Of a stretch of DNA of 21,241 nt, positions 1-7,362 are shown piece by piece. The translations under genes were made by a program, and so were the position numbers. Numbering within the stretch: position 1 is the first letter of the stretch; each line of letters opens with the position of its first letter. The notes under the pieces are model-generated. The model had not been told where the DNA came from. It ran no database searches and saw only the letters and a list, made by a program, of their open reading frames with translations. This stretch comes from JACQKD01 sp964614265 (GTDB taxonomy: Bacteria; Patescibacteriota; Minisyncoccia; Phycocordibacterales; UBA918). Location: the NCBI GenBank assembly GCA_964614265.1, contig CAZTKT010000012.1:1-21241 (forward strand), written 5' to 3'.

Positions 1-8
1 GCTTCAGG

Positions 9-25
9 AACTGATATGATCAGTT
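9..25. repeat. Short perfect inverted repeat downstream of tRNA-fMet
   Basis: AACTGAT and ATCAGTT flank a 3-nt loop. It lies about 50 nt beyond the 3' end of the minus-strand tRNA. No T-tract follows on either strand, so it is not a typical intrinsic terminator. The first 73 nt of the window show no convincing coding frame. Confidence 0.4.
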
Positions 26-73
26 TGTGCTCATTTGAGGATTGGAAAATACTACACCCCTAACCCTATCTTG

Positions 74-144
74 TTGCGGGGCCCGGAATCGAACCGGGGT
101 CTGGAGGTTATGAGCCTCCCGAGGTACCTCTCCTCTACCCCGCT
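74..144 (-). tRNA. tRNA-Met (CAU), initiator type
   Basis: The minus strand folds as a full cloverleaf of 71 nt. It has an acceptor stem of six G-C/C-G pairs (2-7:66-71), a GAGG/CCTC D-stem, an anticodon arm GGAGG-CTCATAA-CCTCC (anticodon CAU), a 4-nt variable region and a T-arm CCCGG-TTCGATT-CCGGG. Two features mark it as initiator: position 1 (A) does not pair with position 72 (A), and the D-stem has A11:U24 rather than the elongator-type Y11:R24. The three pairs next to the anticodon loop are A-U, G-C, G-C instead of the usual three G-C pairs. CCA is not encoded (CAA follows the discriminator A), so a CCA-adding enzyme is needed. Initiator identity is inferred from these bases; the tRNA-Met call itself is firm. 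Confidence 0.93.
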
Positions 145-215
145 CTGTTCTTTATCTCTCCTCTCAGTCTCCCTCTTACCCGTCTCTACCGCAGAGCTAC
201 CACGAAACTGTATAG

Positions 216-240
216 CAAAAAAACCCTCAATGCAAGGGGC
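216..240 (-). terminator. Weak intrinsic terminator candidate after the membrane HEPN-like gene
   Basis: On the minus strand a CCCTT...GAGGG stem with a 5-nt loop is followed directly by seven T. The stem is short (4-5 bp). The same stretch also contains TTGCAT and TATACA with a 15-nt spacer, which could instead be a poor promoter for the downstream tRNA-fMet. The two readings cannot be separated by eye. Confidence 0.35.
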
Positions 241-292
241 CTCTAGTAACATACCCACAATGAGAGCTTCTTGTTCCCCTATGTTCACCACA

Positions 293-904
293 TCAAATAA
301 ACGAGAATTCATCGAACACGCGCTGGTACTGGGCAATCGCATCCTGCGCCGCACGCTTCGTGAGCACAAAATCCGAGCCCTGGTGCGCAATCGCATTACG
401 CACCTTGTGCGCCCCCCACGCATCTTCAATACTATGAAACGCATCTCGTTGGACTGTCTTTAATTTATCCCCAATCGACGCACCGACGTATCCCAATGAC
501 TCAAGAAGTTCATCGAGCATGATGTCTGCTTCTATCACCGCCAGTCGCCAGTCATTCGGACTATCGCCTGAGATATGCGTCAAAATACGTTGCCATTTAG
601 TATTTTCGTCTCTTGCAGAGTGTGCCTCTCGATATGCGTGTTCTGCTTCCTTGAGCATGGCTTCTTCTTGTACACGTAATTCTGAAAATCGAATCATCGC
701 GTAGACAATACCGATAAGTAACAACGCTGAGATAATAAATGCCAGAATGGCAAAGACATACCACCAACTCATGAATGTCTCAAAGAACGATGAGAACCTA
801 CCGCTACTACCCCCAAGATCCGTGAACTGAGAAAAGAGCCACGAGAAAGGTTTCTCGATATTCAATTGTGGCACCTTGAGAATAACGTCGGTGTCAGTAG
901 CCAT
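293..904 (-). CDS. Membrane-anchored protein with C-terminal HEPN-like helical domain
   Basis: This 203-residue protein has a polar N-terminus, one hydrophobic segment at about residues 46-70, a charged, probably coiled-coil stretch (about 73-105), and a helical C-terminal domain. That domain contains R169-N-A-I-A-H174, an exact match to the R-N-x3-H form of the HEPN motif, on a helix whose preceding helices carry EADIMLDELL and GASIGDKL. HEPN domains with an intact motif are often RNases (established for the superfamily). Membership here is inferred from the motif and helix pattern only, and catalytic activity is unproven. The rest of the protein is predicted to be cytoplasmic or cell-surface tethered; topology is uncertain. 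The start lies 14 nt after the gatA stop, with AGGTG about 11 nt upstream, so it is probably the last gene of the ligA-gatC-gatA transcript. I do not recognise a named family member; similar small proteins are common in Parcubacteria. Confidence 0.8.
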   Translation of the reverse strand: MATDTDVILKVPQLNIEKPFSWLFSQFTDLGGSSGRFSSFFETFMSWWYVFAILAFIISALLLIGIVYAMIRFSELRVQEEAMLKEAEHAYREAHSARDENTKWQRILTHISGDSPNDWRLAVIEADIMLDELLESLGYVGASIGDKLKTVQRDAFHSIEDAWGAHKVRNAIAHQGSDFVLTKRAAQDAIAQYQRVFDEFSFI

Positions 905-918
905 GATAGAGATCGCAC

Positions 919-2364
919 CTACTCGCCGAGAAACCGTTTGCCGATATCAAAGAGTCGATCTTCTCCTGCGTGTGGTCCTATGAATTGTATACCAACCGGA
1001 AGCAAATGTCCGTCACAGTCAACGGTACCCATAGGGACAGAAAGTGCCGGCACACCGGTGAGGTTTGCGGGGACAGTAAAAATATCTCCAAGATACATTG
1101 AGAGTGGGTCGCTTTTCTCACCAATCTTAAACGCGGGGGTCGGTGCGGTTGGCGTGACAATGACATCGACATCCTCAAATGCATTGGCAAATTCGTTGCG
1201 CATCAATGCGCGCACTGCCTCTGCTTTACCATAATAGGCGTCATAATACCCCGCAGAGAGCACATAGGTGCCCAGCAAGATCCGCCGACGGACTTCGGCA
1301 CCAAATCCCTCTCGGCGTGTCTCACAATAATCACTGAGCAGATCCTTGCTAGAGACTCGCAGACCAAACCGCATCCCATCGTACCGTGCCAAATTTGAGG
1401 AGACTTCCGCGGGCATCACGATGTAATATGCGGCAAGACCTTTCTGCATATAGGGCAATGTCACATCAACAATGGTGTGCCCCGCGCTCGCCAATCTTTC
1501 AAGTGCAGACTCAAATTGCACGCGTACACCCGGATCAATGCCTTCACTGAGGAACGCGCGGGGCACACCAATGCGATACTGCGCTTTTTTTGCAACCACA
1601 GGATAGGTGCCATCAGAGTATGTCGTCGCGTCAAGGGGATCGACGCCTCGCATAATGTTGAATACGAGCTCTGTGTCAGTCACCGTATGTGTCAGTGGTC
1701 CCACTTGATCAAGCGATGAGCCCATCGCTATCACTCCCGATCGTGAGAGCGCGCCATAAGTCGGCTTGAGCCCAACCACCCCACAAAAACTTGCCGGCTG
1801 ACGCACTGATCCGCCCGTATCAGTGCCGATCGCCACAGGGACTCCGCCCTTTTTGCCCATCGCTACCGCGGCGGCAGAACCACCGGAAGAACCTCCAGGA
1901 ACACGCCCGAGATCGTGTGGATTGTGCGTCACCCCAAACGCAGAACGTTCGGTGGAACCACCCATCGCAAACTCATCCATATTAGTAGAACCAACAAAAA
2001 TTGCTCCAGCATCGCGAAGTCGTTTCGTCACCGTCGCATCGTATGGCGCAACATACTGTTCGAGTATCTTTGATGCTGCGGTCGCACGTTTACCGGTAAT
2101 CAAAATATTACTCTTCACGGCGATGGGTATACCGAAAAGTGGAAGCGTTGCGCTCGCACCACTGAGGAGATCTTCGTCGGCGCGACGTGCCAGCTCTTCT
2201 GTATCATCAAATATATCAATATATGCGTTCACGTCTCCATCGTGCGCACGAATACCCTCCAGTGTCTGCGCGATCACCTGACTCGGCAGTATCGTTTGCG
2301 CCGCATACGCCGCGTGTATGTCAGCGATTGTTTGTAGATTCTGTATTTCTGTGGGTACTGCCAT
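919..2364 (-). CDS. gatA: Aspartyl/glutamyl-tRNA amidotransferase subunit A
   Basis: GatA releases ammonia from glutamine and, with GatB and GatC, converts Glu-tRNA(Gln) or Asp-tRNA(Asn) to the amidated form. The 481-residue length is normal. The amidase Ser-cisSer-Lys triad is visible: Lys84 in AVKSN, the GGSSGGSAAA signature around Ser159, and the nucleophile Ser186 in DTGGSVRQPASFCG. The amidase domain fills the protein. The start ATG has GGGAGG about 12 nt upstream, embedded in the last codons of gatC, so the two genes are almost certainly translated from one mRNA. gatB is not in the window and must lie elsewhere if the complex is complete. A three-residue insertion separates the two serine motifs compared with the Staphylococcus protein as I remember it. 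It is a confident assignment. Confidence 0.97.
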   Translation of the reverse strand: MAVPTEIQNLQTIADIHAAYAAQTILPSQVIAQTLEGIRAHDGDVNAYIDIFDDTEELARRADEDLLSGASATLPLFGIPIAVKSNILITGKRATAASKILEQYVAPYDATVTKRLRDAGAIFVGSTNMDEFAMGGSTERSAFGVTHNPHDLGRVPGGSSGGSAAAVAMGKKGGVPVAIGTDTGGSVRQPASFCGVVGLKPTYGALSRSGVIAMGSSLDQVGPLTHTVTDTELVFNIMRGVDPLDATTYSDGTYPVVAKKAQYRIGVPRAFLSEGIDPGVRVQFESALERLASAGHTIVDVTLPYMQKGLAAYYIVMPAEVSSNLARYDGMRFGLRVSSKDLLSDYCETRREGFGAEVRRRILLGTYVLSAGYYDAYYGKAEAVRALMRNEFANAFEDVDVIVTPTAPTPAFKIGEKSDPLSMYLGDIFTVPANLTGVPALSVPMGTVDCDGHLLPVGIQFIGPHAGEDRLFDIGKRFLGE

Positions 2365-2370
2365 ATGAGA

Positions 2371-2661
2371 TTAGCTACCTCCCAAAATCTTCTTCACATG
2401 AATATAGGCTCCAAGCCGTTCTGGTGCAGCCGCAAGCAATACATCGGTGTACGCACCTGGCTGATGGGTCTCGGTATCATCTCGCAACACATTTGCATGT
2501 ACACCGAGGGTTGGCACACCCGTTCCTGTAGCAGAAATCGCCGTCACCTGCGCAACATACGACAAGATAGTATTAAAATCAATCGCAAATTCCTCTGCCT
2601 CATGCTCACGCAGAGCAATACGCGCGAGGCTCGCGAGATGTTCTATATCGGCACGTTCCAT
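2371..2661 (-). CDS. gatC: Aspartyl/glutamyl-tRNA amidotransferase subunit C
   Basis: GatC is the small tether that wraps around GatA and GatB in the tRNA amidotransferase. The 96-residue protein shows the family pattern: an N-terminal helix with EHLASLARIAL, an FAIDFNTILSYVAQV helix, then an extended segment with VLRDD, the hallmark arginine-aspartate near the C-terminal half. I chose the ATG at 2661 (MERADIEHL) because GatC proteins begin just before this helix; an in-frame ATG at 2679 would add only six poorly fitting residues. It sits 6 nt before gatA on the same strand and about 45 nt after ligA. Confidence 0.93.
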   Translation of the reverse strand: MERADIEHLASLARIALREHEAEEFAIDFNTILSYVAQVTAISATGTGVPTLGVHANVLRDDTETHQPGAYTDVLLAAAPERLGAYIHVKKILGGS

Positions 2662-2706
2662 GGCGCCATGATAGCACACGACGATCGTTCTGTGAGCGAA
2701 GCACTC

Positions 2707-4773
2707 TTATGCGGAAGAGAGTCGTGCGGTCTCTTTTTTTAGTAATTGTGCAAAGGTGTGTTCGTCGAGAATAAGCACCCCGAGTCGCTTCGCCTCAGTC
2801 ACTTTACTCCCCGGGTTGCTCCCCGCAACCACGTACCCAGTCTTTTTTGAAACTGAACCACTGACGAGCGCCCCGAGTGCGCGCACCCGCTCCCCTGCCT
2901 CCTCTCGAGTGAACCTTTCAAGTGACCCAGTAAAGACAAATGTCTTCCCCGCAAGAACACCATGCTCGGCACGCGGTGGCGCGACAATCATAAGGTATGG
3001 CATGAGTGCAGTGAGAATCTGTTGCTGTTTTTTGTCCGCACGCCACTCCAGAAGCGCGTGCGCGATCACTTCACCAACACCCGCAGTATTCTGGAGTTCA
3101 TCAAAAGAGGCTTTGAGTAAGGCCGGAAGTGATCGATACGTTTCGGCAAGAATACGTGCAGTTTCCCCACCCACATGATCGATAGAAAGCCCGACCAATA
3201 AGCGGTGGAGGGGCACTGTGCGTGCCTGTTCAATCGCTGAGAGGAGATTATCAAGCGCCTTTTCTTGAAACCCTGGCAGACCCATGAGGTCACCACGAGT
3301 GAGCGTGAAGATATCAGCGTAAGTACTTATGAGTGCCATATCAAGCAACAGGTCGATCGTTTTCGGTCCAAGCCCGTCAATATCGAACGCCTGTTTTGAA
3401 ACAAAGTGGTAGAGCCGACGACGATGCTGTGTCGCAGAATCTTTCGCAATACAGCGATAGGCCGCGGTGCCAGGCACCCGTTCAATCCGACCATCCCCAC
3501 CGCACTCAGGCACCGTCTGTGGAAACCGAAACGGCGTGGTCCTCTTCGGCCGTAGCTCCCGCACCACCGAGAGTATCTCAGGAATCACCTCTCCCGCTTT
3601 CTGTAAAATAACCGTGTCCCCAACTCGCACATCCAAGTCAGTGATACGGTCTTCATTGTGGAGTGTGGCGCGCGAGACAACCGACCCCGCAATACGAACA
3701 GGTCGCAGATGCGCCACTGGTGTAATCACTCCAGTGCGCCCCACCTGAAGAGCAATAGCCTCTACGACCGTCGTCGATTGTTCGGAAGGGAATTTATACG
3801 CAATCCCATACCGTGGCGCTTTCGCTGTATGCCCAAGCGCTCGTTGGTACGCGATTTCATTTATCTTAATCACGATGCCATCCATACCATAGGGCATACC
3901 CTTTCGTTTAGAAACCCAGTGACGATAGTAGGTCATAATTTCATCGGCCGTCGTGCACCCTTTCATATACGGGTTCACCCGAAATCCGAATCTTTCTAGG
4001 AGACTCAGCTCCTCAGCCTGTGTATGTGGCTCCCTCCCATGACCGTATGTTTCAAGCGCATCAATGTCGTAAACAAAAAGCTCAAGTGTACGAGACGCAG
4101 TCACCTGTGCATCCAACTGACGCACCGAACCTGCCGCAGCGTTGCGGGGATTCGCGAAGAGTGCTTCTCCCGCACGTTCACGTTCTGTATTGATACGCGC
4201 GAACGCATCTTTCGCAAGCCAGACTTCCCCCACCACAACCACCGACACCGTCTCAGTGAGTGCCTGCGGTACATCAGCAATAGTCCGCACACTATGCGTC
4301 ACATCCTCCCCCACCACCCCATCTCCCCGCGTTGTAGCTCGCACAAATTGCCCCCGATCATATTCCAGTACCACTTTGAGTCCATCAATCTTATGCTCAC
4401 ACACATACGATGGATGCGCGTTCGCGACACCCTGCGTCAGGAGATGTCGCTCGGTGCGCGCCAACCACTGCGCCAGTTCTTCCTCACTAAAAATATTATC
4501 AAACGACCATTGCCGGACACGATGTCGTACTTTCTGAAAGGCTTCGCTTGGCGCACCGCCAACCTTTCTTGTGGGGGTCTCAATCCCACCCTTCACTGGA
4601 TGTGATCGTTCGAGCATCGCAAGTTCCGCAAGAAGCGAATCATACGCCTCATCACTGATCTCTGGCGTATCATGCTCATGGTACTGCCGGTGATGATAGA
4701 GAATCAGCTCGCGGAGCTTCTCGATGCGAACAGTAGCGGTCTCAGTTTTTTGTGCATGTTTTTTCTTTGTCAT
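2707..4773 (-). CDS. ligA: NAD-dependent DNA ligase LigA
   Basis: LigA seals nicks in replication and repair using NAD+. The 688-residue protein has the expected order: domain Ia (about 10-70), the adenylation domain with CEHKIDG (catalytic Lys near 128), the OB domain (VGRTGVITPVA onward), a zinc-finger region, helix-hairpin-helix repeats (LPGFQEKALDNLL) and a C-terminal BRCT domain (GKTFVFTGSLERFTREEA). The zinc finger is degenerate. Where most LigA proteins have CPxC and RC-x-N-x2-C, this one has VPEC and RCIAKDS, leaving two of four cysteines. ATG at 4773 (MTKKK) was chosen over an in-frame GTG at 4788; a GGGGTG sequence lies about 12 nt before the ATG. A 14-bp perfect palindrome (4790-4803, half-site CCATCTG) lies just upstream, possibly an operator but expected about once by chance in this length. 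Confidence 0.96.
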   Translation of the reverse strand: MTKKKHAQKTETATVRIEKLRELILYHHRQYHEHDTPEISDEAYDSLLAELAMLERSHPVKGGIETPTRKVGGAPSEAFQKVRHRVRQWSFDNIFSEEELAQWLARTERHLLTQGVANAHPSYVCEHKIDGLKVVLEYDRGQFVRATTRGDGVVGEDVTHSVRTIADVPQALTETVSVVVVGEVWLAKDAFARINTERERAGEALFANPRNAAAGSVRQLDAQVTASRTLELFVYDIDALETYGHGREPHTQAEELSLLERFGFRVNPYMKGCTTADEIMTYYRHWVSKRKGMPYGMDGIVIKINEIAYQRALGHTAKAPRYGIAYKFPSEQSTTVVEAIALQVGRTGVITPVAHLRPVRIAGSVVSRATLHNEDRITDLDVRVGDTVILQKAGEVIPEILSVVRELRPKRTTPFRFPQTVPECGGDGRIERVPGTAAYRCIAKDSATQHRRRLYHFVSKQAFDIDGLGPKTIDLLLDMALISTYADIFTLTRGDLMGLPGFQEKALDNLLSAIEQARTVPLHRLLVGLSIDHVGGETARILAETYRSLPALLKASFDELQNTAGVGEVIAHALLEWRADKKQQQILTALMPYLMIVAPPRAEHGVLAGKTFVFTGSLERFTREEAGERVRALGALVSGSVSKKTGYVVAGSNPGSKVTEAKRLGVLILDEHTFAQLLKKETARLSSA

Positions 4774-4892
4774 ACTACTGCGATACACCCCATCTGCAGA
4801 TGGAATGATAGTACCTCAAAAACAACATGCCACAAAATCAAAACAGTGAGAGGACTATACTGTCGTCCGAGCACAACCCTGTGTTAGGCACA

Positions 4893-5486
4893 TTAGAGTT
4901 CCGCACGAAGAGCTCGTTCGACGGTACGAGGTCCCGAAAGATTAGTACATGCTTTGTCGTATCCTCGAGAGACAATACACGTACACTCCGCTCCCTTCGG
5001 ACAATTCTGAGGCTGACTCCGGCAATCACCGATAGGCATGGAGATATCTGCCCCAGCATTATAGTGTTTAATGACGGTCACTTTCGCACACACTTGATTG
5101 GGGACTGTACCCCACGTAAATTGAAATTCTTGTAATGCACCACTGATGGCGCCTTGCGTCGTAGGGGAGGGGGACACACCCATACAGCTAAATGGTGTAC
5201 CCAAAGGAGGTGCGGTCGATTCACCAACAACATCAAACTTATTCCCATCCGTGGGGTTCTGGTCCCAAAAGAATCCGCACTCAAGACCTGCGTCTGCCGC
5301 CGAAAGTGCGATGACCGATTGCTTCGCCACACCAGCAAGCAAATATTCCTTGAGGGTGATCGTGAGAATTGAGAGTCCAATTGCTAACACCAAGCCAACC
5401 ACCAGAATAGCGATGAGTAAAGTAAATCCCCTCTTGCGTGACAATGTGTCCAGATGTGTACGTATCTGTTGCTGTGGCATATGCAT
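4893..5486 (-). CDS. Minor pilin/PilX-like T4P assembly protein
   Basis: This 197-residue protein starts with a short polar stretch and RKRGFTLLIAILVVGLVLAI, a membrane helix in the position of a type IV prepilin N-terminus (cleavage expected after Gly20). The Glu normally found five residues into the mature pilin is replaced, as in PilX-type proteins, where LIAILVVGLVLAIGL is typical. A conserved-looking SAADAGLECGFFWD follows the helix and six further cysteines occur in the C-terminal half (PNQVC, GDC, QNC, GAECTC, KAC). It is the last gene of the minor-pilin cluster; its ATG lies one nucleotide after the upstream stop (TAA-T-ATG), with GAGGG 8 nt upstream. It is expected to be matured by PilD and placed in the pilus tip or initiation complex. 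PilX is the best guess, not a certain family call. Confidence 0.85.
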   Translation of the reverse strand: MHMPQQQIRTHLDTLSRKRGFTLLIAILVVGLVLAIGLSILTITLKEYLLAGVAKQSVIALSAADAGLECGFFWDQNPTDGNKFDVVGESTAPPLGTPFSCMGVSPSPTTQGAISGALQEFQFTWGTVPNQVCAKVTVIKHYNAGADISMPIGDCRSQPQNCPKGAECTCIVSRGYDKACTNLSGPRTVERALRAEL

Positions 5487-5487
5487 A

Positions 5488-6102
5488 TTATGGTCCCTCT
5501 CGATTAAAGATACGGGATTGCAACGTCACTGTTTTTGTCGCTCCAAAAAGGCCACTCTGCCAGGACACTTGGACAACCACTTCTGCTTCTTTGTCTGCGC
5601 TAATCTCGTTCATCTTGATCACTCTCGTAAATGGGGAGGGGGAGATACCCACACCGGTACGGTACGTATAGAAACCACGAAGACCCGTTGTCAATGCCCC
5701 GCTGTTATAATTTAGTCGACATGCAGTACCACCACAAGAGAAAAACGGGGCATTACCACCACCCGAGTAGAAATCACGTGCGTCAACACCACAGCCATTT
5801 GCGTTTGTGCAGTGACCAGTAAAGTCAGCCAGCCAGCTCTTGCTCTGGAGCACATTCTCATCACGTCTTGCCCGTACTAACTCAATACCCTCTTGTGCAA
5901 GCACAAAGGCCGTTACTTCTTCACGTGCAAAGAATGATGATTGGAGACCACGCGCCGCAATCGTCATCGGGGCGACCATCGCGACAAGTAGAATGGTAAT
6001 CGCCACAAGCGTCTCCACAAGCGTAAAACCACGGCGCCTTAGATCCTTCGACCTCTGATGTCGAGCACCTACTCTCTGTGTCTGTGAATAAATGTGCGTC
6101 AT
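5488..6102 (-). CDS. Minor pilin, PilV/GspI-like
   Basis: This 204-residue protein has a class III prepilin signal: RRRGFTLVETLVAITILLVA, with Glu5 of the mature form intact, followed by a helix that continues as AREEVTAFVLAQEGIELVRARRDEN. That last segment is typical of PilV-like minor pilins. The globular part has four cysteines (HC, GC, SC, AC), probably disulphide bonded outside the cell. I chose ATG at 6102 because it follows the upstream stop by one nucleotide (TAA-T-ATG), the same junction as the next gene down; a longer frame from 6186 would overlap the upstream gene by over 80 nt. It acts with the neighbouring minor pilins in pilus initiation (inference from family and context). Confidence 0.87.
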   Translation of the reverse strand: MTHIYSQTQRVGARHQRSKDLRRRGFTLVETLVAITILLVAMVAPMTIAARGLQSSFFAREEVTAFVLAQEGIELVRARRDENVLQSKSWLADFTGHCTNANGCGVDARDFYSGGGNAPFFSCGGTACRLNYNSGALTTGLRGFYTYRTGVGISPSPFTRVIKMNEISADKEAEVVVQVSWQSGLFGATKTVTLQSRIFNREGP

Positions 6103-6103
6103 A

Positions 6104-6745
6104 TTAATTATCAAGAAGTCTCTGAGAAACGGTGGTTTGTATATTAAATGTTGACTGAGTGTCAGCTTTAGTGCCCACGTGCCCACGTATACTGATGGTC
6201 ACGGTCGGCTGAATTGGATCGGAAAGAGTCGTACCGGTGACATAGAAACGCATCCCATCAATCACCACTTCACTTGCTGTCAGCCCAACCCACGTACCAC
6301 CATTACCACTACTATCAGCTATCCTCCGTTCAATCTGCGTACCATTGATACGATATGCGACACGCTTATTCGTATCATCAGTCATCACAAACCCCACCTT
6401 ACCACTCGGGCAATCAGCGAACCCTGTCGGCAATTGCCCAGTATCGCTCAGAGCGTCTTCACAACGGTAGGTAGACCCTGTTCGAATCGTGCGTGTCATA
6501 CTCTCCATCGCAAAGTTGAGATTATTAATGACTGATTTGAGACTCTGCGCCTTCTGATTTGCGTTGATCAGTGCCAGAAGTGTCCCAACACTTACCGTCA
6601 TCACAACGATAAAAAGTGTGACCGACACCATCATTTCAATAAGCGAGAAACCCCCTGCTCTCCGTGAGCGACAGAGACGCCCATGCACAGCAGAGGACTG
6701 TTGTGGTGTCACTACCTCAGTTGAACGTGATGTGTGTGTGTACAT
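6104..6745 (-). CDS. Minor pilin, PilW/GspJ-like
   Basis: The 213-residue protein carries the prepilin motif RRAGGFSLIEMMVSVTLFIVV with cleavage expected after Gly, then a long amphipathic helix (INNLNFAMESMTRTIRTGS) characteristic of PilW/GspJ-like pseudopilins. A cysteine pair (YRCED, ADCPSG) lies in the loop region, and beta-strand-rich sequence fills the C-terminal half. The leader of about 31 residues before the cleavage site is long; a later start is not offered by another in-frame ATG near the motif. It lies 9 nt after the GspH-like gene and is coupled to the PilV-like gene. Role: component of the minor-pilin complex at the pilus tip (family knowledge); exact family is inferred. Confidence 0.85.
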   Translation of the reverse strand: MYTHTSRSTEVVTPQQSSAVHGRLCRSRRAGGFSLIEMMVSVTLFIVVMTVSVGTLLALINANQKAQSLKSVINNLNFAMESMTRTIRTGSTYRCEDALSDTGQLPTGFADCPSGKVGFVMTDDTNKRVAYRINGTQIERRIADSSGNGGTWVGLTASEVVIDGMRFYVTGTTLSDPIQPTVTISIRGHVGTKADTQSTFNIQTTVSQRLLDN

Positions 6746-6754
6746 ATACTGCCA

Positions 6755-7354
6755 TTAACGAACCTCAATCTGACCAGTAGACCATATATTCACCTCTCGC
6801 GTGTTCCCCTCAGAAGACTGGAGCCTGATCGTCCCGTAGCTCCGCGCCGCTACTAAACCACCAATATAAAACACCGCATCAGGATTGGGACGCTGAAAGA
6901 CAATATCAAGCGTACCGGTTGCTACACACAGAAAAGAACCAGAAACCGTACAAAGACCCGATATCTGCTTATTTTGTCCAATGGTATACGTCGATACCTC
7001 TTCCCCCAGGGTATATCCGTCTTTGTTAGTATCCACAAATAGTACATATGTCCGAGGGTTAGCCATATCAAAGTGCATACCATATGCCGCTGTAAACGAT
7101 CCTCCAACACCGCTTACACTGATACCACGTACCTGCGCATCTCGTATCGATAGCGCAATCTCATATCCTAAGTTCCTGAGCAAGAGCTGGCTGTCAAACG
7201 ACCGATACCGTACGAGTACCACACTCGCCAAGATACTAATGATCGCAATGACAACCAAGAGCTCAATGAGCGAAAACCCACAACACCCTCTCATAGACCG
7301 AAGCGACCCGCGCCGTCGAGCATATCGAGACCAAACATTGAGAAAAATGGGCAT
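6755..7354 (-). CDS. Minor pilin, GspH/FimT-like
   Basis: This 199-residue protein has the motif CCGFSLIELLVVIAIISILA at about residues 24-43 with Glu5 intact. The helix then continues into NLGYEIALSIRDAQVRGISVSG, the usual GspH/FimT helix end. The globular domain includes YVLFVDTNKDGYTLGE (a possible calcium-binding-like acidic loop) and ends with WSTGQIEV, again typical of FimT/GspH-like pilins. It is the first of the four minor pilins, 8 nt downstream of pilD, so processing enzyme and substrates are probably made from one mRNA. The leader of 26 residues is arginine-rich. Confidence 0.86.
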   Translation of the reverse strand: MPIFLNVWSRYARRRGSLRSMRGCCGFSLIELLVVIAIISILASVVLVRYRSFDSQLLLRNLGYEIALSIRDAQVRGISVSGVGGSFTAAYGMHFDMANPRTYVLFVDTNKDGYTLGEEVSTYTIGQNKQISGLCTVSGSFLCVATGTLDIVFQRPNPDAVFYIGGLVAARSYGTIRLQSSEGNTREVNIWSTGQIEVR

Positions 7355-7362
7355 ACTGTGTG

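Noticed and set aside
35..463. Open frames on both strands across the tRNA-fMet region
   Set aside because: They run through the tRNA gene and overlap the C-terminal part of the membrane HEPN-like gene; their products look like random translation.
4024..4605. 193-codon plus-strand open frame inside ligA
   Set aside because: It is opposite the well-supported ligA coding sequence and its product has no recognisable pattern; it is rich in His, Arg and Ser as expected of an antisense frame.
6104..6186. Longer start (6186) for the PilV-like gene
   Set aside because: It would overlap the upstream minor-pilin gene by more than 80 nt and add a sequence unlike a prepilin leader; the ATG at 6102 directly follows the upstream stop.
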